DNA of 64,000 bases from Caloramator sp. E03 (lineage in GTDB: Bacteria; Bacillota; Clostridia; Clostridiales; Caloramatoraceae), in the NCBI RefSeq assembly GCF_006016075.1, contig NZ_CP040093.1:124001-188000 (forward strand). Reading direction: 5' to 3'. Of this stretch, positions 59,363 to 64,000 are shown one piece after another (the stretch's first letter is position 1; every line of letters starts with the position of its first letter). Position numbers and translations under genes: made by a program. The notes below the pieces were generated by a model. It did no database searches. It was not told the origin of the DNA and saw only the letters and a list, made by a program, of their open reading frames with translations.

Positions 59363-61243
59363 TTATAACTTAAATTTTTCAATTGTAATTTCCCCATTTT
59401 TTACATAAGCTTTAAGCTGTTTACAAGGATATTCTATCCTATAACTGGACTCACCAAAATATAATATTGTATTTTGATAAACAACTTGTGCTTCTATAAT
59501 GCCATCAAAAGATGTTTTTAAAACTGTTATAATTCCTGCTTGTGATCCTACCTCTGCAAGTTTTATAAAGTTTTTAGCATAAACTTGTCCTCCTCTATAA
59601 ACCCCTGAATATCCATTGTAAACAACGCTATTACCAGCAAATATATTTGTATTATAACAGCCTTTTCCTTTAATCTCTACATCATTTGTTGCATATATTT
59701 CGCTATTTTGACAATAATACAATGTTACATTTGCTAAATTATCTTCAAATTTATAAGAATTGATGAAATTTCTTAGAAATTCATTAAATTGATTTAATAT
59801 ATTACAATTTGAAATTGATTCCCTTTCAATCAAGTAATATAAATTAATGCATCTATTCCAGACATCACAAAAATTATCCTCAAAAAAGTTTTCAACAATA
59901 AATTTATTATGCTTTAAAATTTTTTCTTTTTCTGGTTTGAATTGAGATTCAAGAAGTATTTTAATAGCATGTACAATTTTTATATTTGAATTAAACTTTC
60001 CTGATTCCTCTAATTCATGCCAAATTTTTTTTATCTTTTCTATAAACTCACTAAAATCATTTAAATATTCAATAGCCAAACTATCATTTAATTGCTTCTC
60101 ACCTGCTTTTATAGTACTTGATATAACACTTTTACCTATTTTTATATTCCCTCCAGCAAAAATTTGCGCATCTTCCACATCATCCATTATCATAACTTCT
60201 TTGCCGGCTCTTATTTTCATTCCTTCCCTGACACTACCCTTTATAACTATATTACCTTTAAATTCAATGTTTCCAGTTTTTAAATTAACATCTCCATTAA
60301 CTATATGTACAGGATTTACAGATATCCTTTCATTTTTAAGGGTTGGCATACCTTTTGTTTGTGAAATTGCCCTATTTCCGTTATCTAAAACCTCACATCC
60401 TGAACCTTTTATTATTTTTTGAATCTTTCTTTTTCTTGGGAGTATTATATTACCATAAACGTCATAACCAACTTTCCCATCCTTGCCTTCCTGCCTTACA
60501 GCAAGGAGTTGTCCTTCTTCAACACATTCTATCTCTCCTATATTGTAATAATCGACTTTTCCATTCTTTTCTACAGGTGTTATTATATCTTCAGTCATAA
60601 AAAAATATTTTATTGTATCATCTACCGGTTCTATAGGCGTAGTACCTTTAGCTATTAGTACTTCTCCTCCCTCATCAAGTACTTTAGCTATATTTTCCCA
60701 TTGTATGCCATACTTTATCTTCTTTTGTAAAATAATATTCTCTACATCTTCCTTTGTATATTTTTCAGGAAATTCTTCAATAAATTTTTCTGCTTCTATT
60801 AGAAGTTCACTACTTGGTTCTTTATCCTTTAACTTATATACCACTTTAGGCTGATATAATATTTTTAAAAATGCCTGCATATTATCCTTTGAAACATCTA
60901 TTTCAATATTTCTTTTAGCCTCTTTATTTTCTACTTCTATAATTATTTCGTCAGTTTCTTTAACATTAGTTTTGTTCGTAATAACTTTATTATTTACAAT
61001 AACTTTTACACCTTCACCAGGTATAATAGAAGGCAAAAGCTCTTTAGGATAATAAACTATTTTACCTTCTTTTATGCCTATCTGCCCTTTTTCTTTAAAG
61101 CCCTTTAACTCTATTGCTACCTGCTTTTTAAACAAGCTATTTTTTTGTTCAATTATTTCATAAATCATCTCATCTACATTTCTGTTTGTATCCTTCTTTG
61201 CATTTTCTAATGCCTCTTCAAGGGTTTTTCCTAAATATTTCAT
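59363..61243 (-). CDS. DUF342 / FapA-family protein with Jag-N-like N-terminus
   Basis: A 626-residue protein. Residues 1-50 (LGKTLEEALENAKKDTNRNV) look like a Jag-N module, then come mixed segments. The central part (about 180-390) is the DUF342/FapA core with glycine-rich beta-solenoid sequence: GDVNLKTGNIEFKGNIVIKG and AQIFAGGNIKIGKSVISSTI. A helical insertion follows (390-500), then more solenoid (NVEIKGKGCYNTNIFAGNSV-like: NDVEIKGKGCYNTNIFAGNS). It heads the chemotaxis operon 8 bases before cheW. FapA proteins are linked to flagella and cell poles in some bacteria; function here is unknown. GGGGGAA precedes the ATG. Confidence 0.75.
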   Translation of the reverse strand: MKYLGKTLEEALENAKKDTNRNVDEMIYEIIEQKNSLFKKQVAIELKGFKEKGQIGIKEGKIVYYPKELLPSIIPGEGVKVIVNNKVITNKTNVKETDEIIIEVENKEAKRNIEIDVSKDNMQAFLKILYQPKVVYKLKDKEPSSELLIEAEKFIEEFPEKYTKEDVENIILQKKIKYGIQWENIAKVLDEGGEVLIAKGTTPIEPVDDTIKYFFMTEDIITPVEKNGKVDYYNIGEIECVEEGQLLAVRQEGKDGKVGYDVYGNIILPRKRKIQKIIKGSGCEVLDNGNRAISQTKGMPTLKNERISVNPVHIVNGDVNLKTGNIEFKGNIVIKGSVREGMKIRAGKEVMIMDDVEDAQIFAGGNIKIGKSVISSTIKAGEKQLNDSLAIEYLNDFSEFIEKIKKIWHELEESGKFNSNIKIVHAIKILLESQFKPEKEKILKHNKFIVENFFEDNFCDVWNRCINLYYLIERESISNCNILNQFNEFLRNFINSYKFEDNLANVTLYYCQNSEIYATNDVEIKGKGCYNTNIFAGNSVVYNGYSGVYRGGQVYAKNFIKLAEVGSQAGIITVLKTSFDGIIEAQVVYQNTILYFGESSYRIEYPCKQLKAYVKNGEITIEKFKL

Positions 61244-61262
61244 TTAAATTCCCCCATTTTAT

Positions 61263-61271
61263 ATTATAACA
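61263..61271 (-). promoter_or_regulatory. Extended -10 promoter of the chemotaxis operon
   Basis: On the minus strand TGTTATAAT gives an extended -10 (TGnTATAAT, 61263-61271) about 13 bases before the DUF342 SD; no convincing -35 is seen. About 40 bases upstream is the inverted repeat ATTTCG-GT-CGAAAT (about 61300-61313), a possible operator. A poor sigma-28 match nearby has the wrong spacing. Confidence 0.5.
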
Positions 61272-61361
61272 AAATAAAATTTTTCTTTATATATGTATAT
61301 TTCGGTCGAAATCAAAAAAAAATTAGTTTAATCTCTCATATTTCTTATAAGCAAAATAAAA

Positions 61362-61385
61362 GCCTGCAAGGTTTACTTGTCAGGC
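61362..61385 (-). terminator. Terminator after the DedA-PAP2 gene
   Basis: On the minus strand GCCTGACAAG pairs with CTTGCAGGC (one bulged A) and runs into TTTTATTTTG. Confidence 0.75.
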
Positions 61386-61399
61386 AATAAATTTTATTA

Positions 61400-62698
61400 T
61401 TACTTTTTTACTTCTCCTTTATAAATAAGAATCCTATGGATTGCTATACTACTTGATGCAAAGAGGATACCTGCAGTCCATCCGGCAATAACATCGCTTG
61501 GGTAGTGTACTCCAAGATATATTCGGCTAAATCCAAGAAAAAATGCAGTAATAATTAAAATTAAAGAAAAAACATAAAATTTACTTTTTTTCAATTTTAA
61601 AGCAAACAAGATATATATTAAAACTATACTCCAGCACAAAAATATCATTGCATGTCCACTTGGGAAACTATAACCACTAGCTTTAACAAGCCAATTTCCT
61701 ATTGGTCTTTTTCTTTTAAAAATCTGCTTTAAAAATTCATTAAAAAGCCATACCCCAATAGTATTAATTGCAAAATATAATGACAGCTTTTTTTTATTAA
61801 AATAGATTAGCAATAATACAACAATTATAGTCAATATAATCATATTATAAAAATTACCTAAAGCCGTTATAGCTATAAAGATTTTGTTTAAGCTCTCGCT
61901 CCTATTTTGTATAGCAATGTTCAATAATTTAATATCAAAGTTCCAACTTCCTCTTTCAAAATAATCCTCTCCAAGCTCAAGAAATGCAAACAGAGCAATA
62001 AAAGATATTGATATTGATGAATATAATATAAAAGCTGCTTCATCATATTTTTTATATTTTTTATGAAATGTGCTTAATCTGTTTGTAAACATCTTAATTT
62101 TATTTATTATTCTGTTATTAATTAAATTCGTATTTACATTTATTTTTTTAACAGCATAATATATTAAAATAATTAACAAGGTCAAAGTAAATGTTATTAA
62201 TTCAAAGTAATTTGTCATGTAATATTTAGCAGTATCCCCATAAAAGAAAATTATAAAGCCTTCAAGAAAAAACCTTGCACCTCTTCCAATCAGTGATGAC
62301 AATGTAAATATAGAAAGTTTAACTCCAAAGGCTCCTGCAGATATTGTAAAGATTTTATAAGGTATAGGAGTAAATCCAGCTATTCCAACAGCCCATCCTC
62401 CATACTTTTTAAAATAGCTTTCAACCTTTTTTATTTTATCATCTTTAAAAAGTTTTTTAAGAAGAGGTTTACCAAATTTTCTTCCAAGATAATGCCCAAA
62501 AATTCCTCCAAAAGTTGAAGATATAGTGGTCAAAAGTGCATATATTATTGCAAGGCTTCTATTCATAAAAGCCATCGGAAGCAAAAGTACATCAGGAGGT
62601 ATAGGAAAAAAGGTTGATTCAGCAAAGGCTAAAGATATAAGCCCTATAATTCCGTAGGATTGAACTAATTCAACAAAGCGGTTTAAAAATTCATTCAA
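61400..62698 (-). CDS. DedA-PAP2 fusion: membrane transport/flippase-like domain plus lipid phosphatase
   Basis: A 432-residue membrane protein with two recognisable parts. Residues 1 to ~190 are a DedA/VTT (SNARE-associated) domain: FAESTFFPIPPDVLLLPMAF and GHYLGRKFGKPLLKKLF, with GFTPIPYKIFTISAGAF. Residues ~220-432 are a PAP2 phosphatase with all three motifs: KQIFKRKRPIGN (KxxxxxxRP), SGYSFPSGHAM (PSGH) and FSRIYLGVHYPSD (SRxxxxxHxxxD). DedA proteins move phospholipid or undecaprenyl phosphate; PAP2 removes phosphate from lipid pyrophosphates. I start at the TTG at 62698, 8 bases after GGAGG. Confidence 0.85.
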   Translation of the reverse strand: MNEFLNRFVELVQSYGIIGLISLAFAESTFFPIPPDVLLLPMAFMNRSLAIIYALLTTISSTFGGIFGHYLGRKFGKPLLKKLFKDDKIKKVESYFKKYGGWAVGIAGFTPIPYKIFTISAGAFGVKLSIFTLSSLIGRGARFFLEGFIIFFYGDTAKYYMTNYFELITFTLTLLIILIYYAVKKINVNTNLINNRIINKIKMFTNRLSTFHKKYKKYDEAAFILYSSISISFIALFAFLELGEDYFERGSWNFDIKLLNIAIQNRSESLNKIFIAITALGNFYNMIILTIIVVLLLIYFNKKKLSLYFAINTIGVWLFNEFLKQIFKRKRPIGNWLVKASGYSFPSGHAMIFLCWSIVLIYILFALKLKKSKFYVFSLILIITAFFLGFSRIYLGVHYPSDVIAGWTAGILFASSSIAIHRILIYKGEVKK

Positions 62699-62773
62699 TA
62701 AAATCACCTCCTGCTAATTATATCAAATTAATTTAAAAATTTCATTTATATTGCATCCATGTTTACAAAAAAG

Positions 62774-62800
62774 CAAAAAACACTACGAGTAAACGTAGTG
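62774..62800 (-). terminator. Terminator of the RNase P RNA gene
   Basis: CACTACG (62781-62787) pairs with CGTAGTG (62794-62800). On the minus strand the hairpin is followed by TTTTTTGCTTTTTTG. Confidence 0.85.
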
Positions 62801-62811
62801 TATAAGGCAAT

Positions 62812-63185
62812 AGAATTGAGTAAGCCTATAAGCCGAGTTCTGTATTTGATGGTCATCTATCTAGGCTGTATGTTACCATACAGCTCAAGCAACCTTACCC
62901 GAAAGCACGCCGGGCCAGCGTTAAATGCTTTCCTATTTGGTCTTGCTCCAGGTGGGGTTTACAGAGCCACACTGTCGCCAGTGTGCTGGTGAGCTCTTAC
63001 CTCACCTTTCCACCCTTGCCAGGCAGCTAAGCTGCACTCATCAGCCAATGCTGATTCTGGCGGTATATCTCTGTTGCACTTTCCTTAGAGTCGCCTCCAC
63101 TGGGGGTTACCCAGCACCCTGCCCTATGGAGCTCGGACTTTCCTCTCCCGCATACGCGGCAGCGACCATCTGGCTTACTCAATTA
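62812..63185 (-). ncRNA. rnpB: RNase P RNA (bacterial class)
   Basis: About 370 nt on the minus strand. The P1 helix is a perfect 13-bp pairing of AATTGAGTAAGCC at the 5' end with GGCTTACTCAATT at the 3' end. Conserved core sequences are visible: GAGAGGAAAGTCCGAGCTCC near the 5' end, GAGGCGACTCTAAGG, and GGTAAGAGCTCACC (P10-12 region), plus the 3' segment ACAGAACTCGGCTTATAG. It processes the 5' ends of tRNAs. Confidence 0.96.
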
Positions 63186-63221
63186 ATCATTGCTGTTCAA
63201 ATATATAAACTCCAGGATTAA

Positions 63222-63250
63222 ATAATACAATATTTTAAGTAAAAAGTAAA
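63222..63250 (-). promoter_or_regulatory. Sigma-A promoter of rnpB
   Basis: On the minus strand TTTACT, a 17-base spacer and TATTAT (-10 at 63222-63227). The predicted start near 63215 leaves a leader of about 30 bases that would be removed on maturation. Confidence 0.55.
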
Positions 63251-63288
63251 TACATAAATATTATAACTTTAGTCAAATAATGTAATAA

Positions 63289-63999
63289 TCATTCATTTAC
63301 ATATAGAATAACTCCACAGTGAGGACATTTTGTAATCTTTCTTTTATCCTTTGCATCGCTTATTATAGCAGTAGGAATGTCTATTCCGCAACCAGAACAT
63401 ATTTCCCCATTTAGTAAACACATACCATAACCTTTAATATTTTTTATTCTCTCATATTCTTCAATAAATACAGGCATAATTTTTTCTGTTATAAGCTCTC
63501 TTTTTTCATTCAGTATCTTTATCCTTTCATTTACATCATTTAAAAGCCTCATATATTCTTCTCTAAGCAAATTATAGCTTTCTTTAACCTCATTTCCCTT
63601 TTTTAATAGCTTTTCTTTTTCTACCTTCATTGCATCTAATTTTTCCATATAATTATATACTCTTTCTTCTTTCTCATTAATATCAGCCTTTTTATTTTCT
63701 AAAAGCTTCTGGCATGCATCTATAGTTTTTAAACTGTTACTTGAATAAAGTCTTTCTTCTGCTTCCTTAACTTCCTTATTTAAACTTTCAATATCCTTTA
63801 ATGTATCTTTTATTAAATTTTCAAGTTCCTTAATGTTTCTATTTATCTGATTGTATTCGTTCTTATAATTCTCATAAGTTTCTTTGTAGTATCTTATTTT
63901 TATAGCTGTTGCCTTTATGTTCTTATCCTTTTCAATATCCTTTAATTCTTCATCAATTCTTGATACTTCAAACAATAAATCTAAATCCACTAGCATCAC
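63289..63999 (-). CDS. C4-type zinc-ribbon coiled-coil protein (CdsZ/zf-RING_7 family), start near the window edge
   Basis: About 235 residues. A long coiled coil (about 20-180, many Lys/Glu heptads such as NQINRNIKELENLIKDTLKD) leads to a C-terminal zinc ribbon with two CxxC pairs, EICSGCGID and TKCPHCGVI. This is the widespread CdsZ/zf-RING_7 family, often encoded just after a Nif3/YqfO-type gene; its function is poorly defined. The ATG at 63996 and GTG at 63999 lie at the edge, so the SD cannot be seen and the gene could begin outside the window. Confidence 0.8.
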   Translation of the reverse strand: MMLVDLDLLFEVSRIDEELKDIEKDKNIKATAIKIRYYKETYENYKNEYNQINRNIKELENLIKDTLKDIESLNKEVKEAEERLYSSNSLKTIDACQKLLENKKADINEKEERVYNYMEKLDAMKVEKEKLLKKGNEVKESYNLLREEYMRLLNDVNERIKILNEKRELITEKIMPVFIEEYERIKNIKGYGMCLLNGEICSGCGIDIPTAIISDAKDKRKITKCPHCGVILYVNE

Positions 64000-64000
64000 T

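Noticed and set aside
61290-61330. Sigma-28 promoter for the chemotaxis operon (TAAA ... ACCGAAAT)
   Set aside because: The spacing is about 20 bases rather than 15 and the -10 is imperfect; a nearer extended -10 sigma-A element fits better.
62759-63221. Two plus-strand frames at the right end
   Set aside because: They are antisense to the RNase P RNA gene and its terminator.
1-64000. Insertion sequences, prophage, CRISPR arrays and defence systems
   Set aside because: No transposase, integrase, repeat-spacer array or known defence gene was found on either strand.

Overview
The window looks like chromosomal DNA of a low-GC, spore-forming, motile member of the Clostridia (Bacillota). The evidence is the strong AT bias, AGGAGG-type ribosome binding sites, TTG/GTG starts, a T-box leader on trpS, a CotS-type spore coat gene, a CheC/CheD/FliY-type chemotaxis set, and a FliR-FlhB fusion of the kind known from clostridia. 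I cannot name genus or species from sequence alone.

Layout. The left end (1-11.1 kb) is housekeeping: the 5' part of miaB, a PrsW-type membrane protease, two plus-strand aminotransferase genes, trpS with its T-box leader, a MerR/GNAT pair, two tRNA clusters (Glu-Met-Phe and Met-Thr-Tyr) around a CotS-like gene, and an M20 peptidase, an S66 LD-carboxypeptidase and a TPR protein. From about 11.2 to 61.2 kb nearly everything is a motility locus on the minus strand. In transcription order (right to left) it runs: (1) a chemotaxis operon, DUF342/FapA-cheW-cheD-cheB-cheR-cheA-cheC-cheY-cheW-fliM-fliY; (2) a late operon, flgM-flgN-flgK-flgL-fliW-csrA-fliD-fliT-like; (3) flagellin fliC; (4) a Maf-type flagellin glycosyltransferase with a small unknown gene, then a seven-gene legionaminic-acid-type nonulosonate pathway; (5) flaG-unknown-fliS; (6) a 22-kb early operon from flgB through fliEFGHIJK, flgD, flgE, flbD, motAB, fliL, fliOPQ, fliR-flhB, flhA, flhF, flhG, a PilZ gene and fliA to two flgG-like genes. 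The right end holds a DedA-PAP2 fusion gene, the RNase P RNA gene and the start of a zinc-ribbon coiled-coil protein gene.

How it works together. The early operon has a sigma-A type promoter (TTGACA-N17-TAAATT) and makes the basal body, export gate, hook, stator and sigma-28 (FliA). Four promoters matching TAAA-N15-nCCGATAn or TACGATAn lie in front of flgM, fliC, the nonulosonate operon and flaG. Filament, chaperones, anti-sigma factor and sugar for flagellin modification therefore appear to switch on together once FliA is free. CsrA and FliW are encoded beside fliD, and the fliC leader has a hairpin with GGA in its loop upstream of the Shine-Dalgarno, as in CsrA-controlled flagellin mRNAs.

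Most interesting candidates: a compact, GC-rich, foldable leader of about 70 nt between the TIGR02530-type gene and flgE; the sigma-28-controlled nonulosonate island with two small unknown proteins nearby; a possible short RNA gene beside the second tRNA cluster; and an RBS-sequestering hairpin in front of the TPR gene. No CRISPR array, insertion sequence or prophage was seen.
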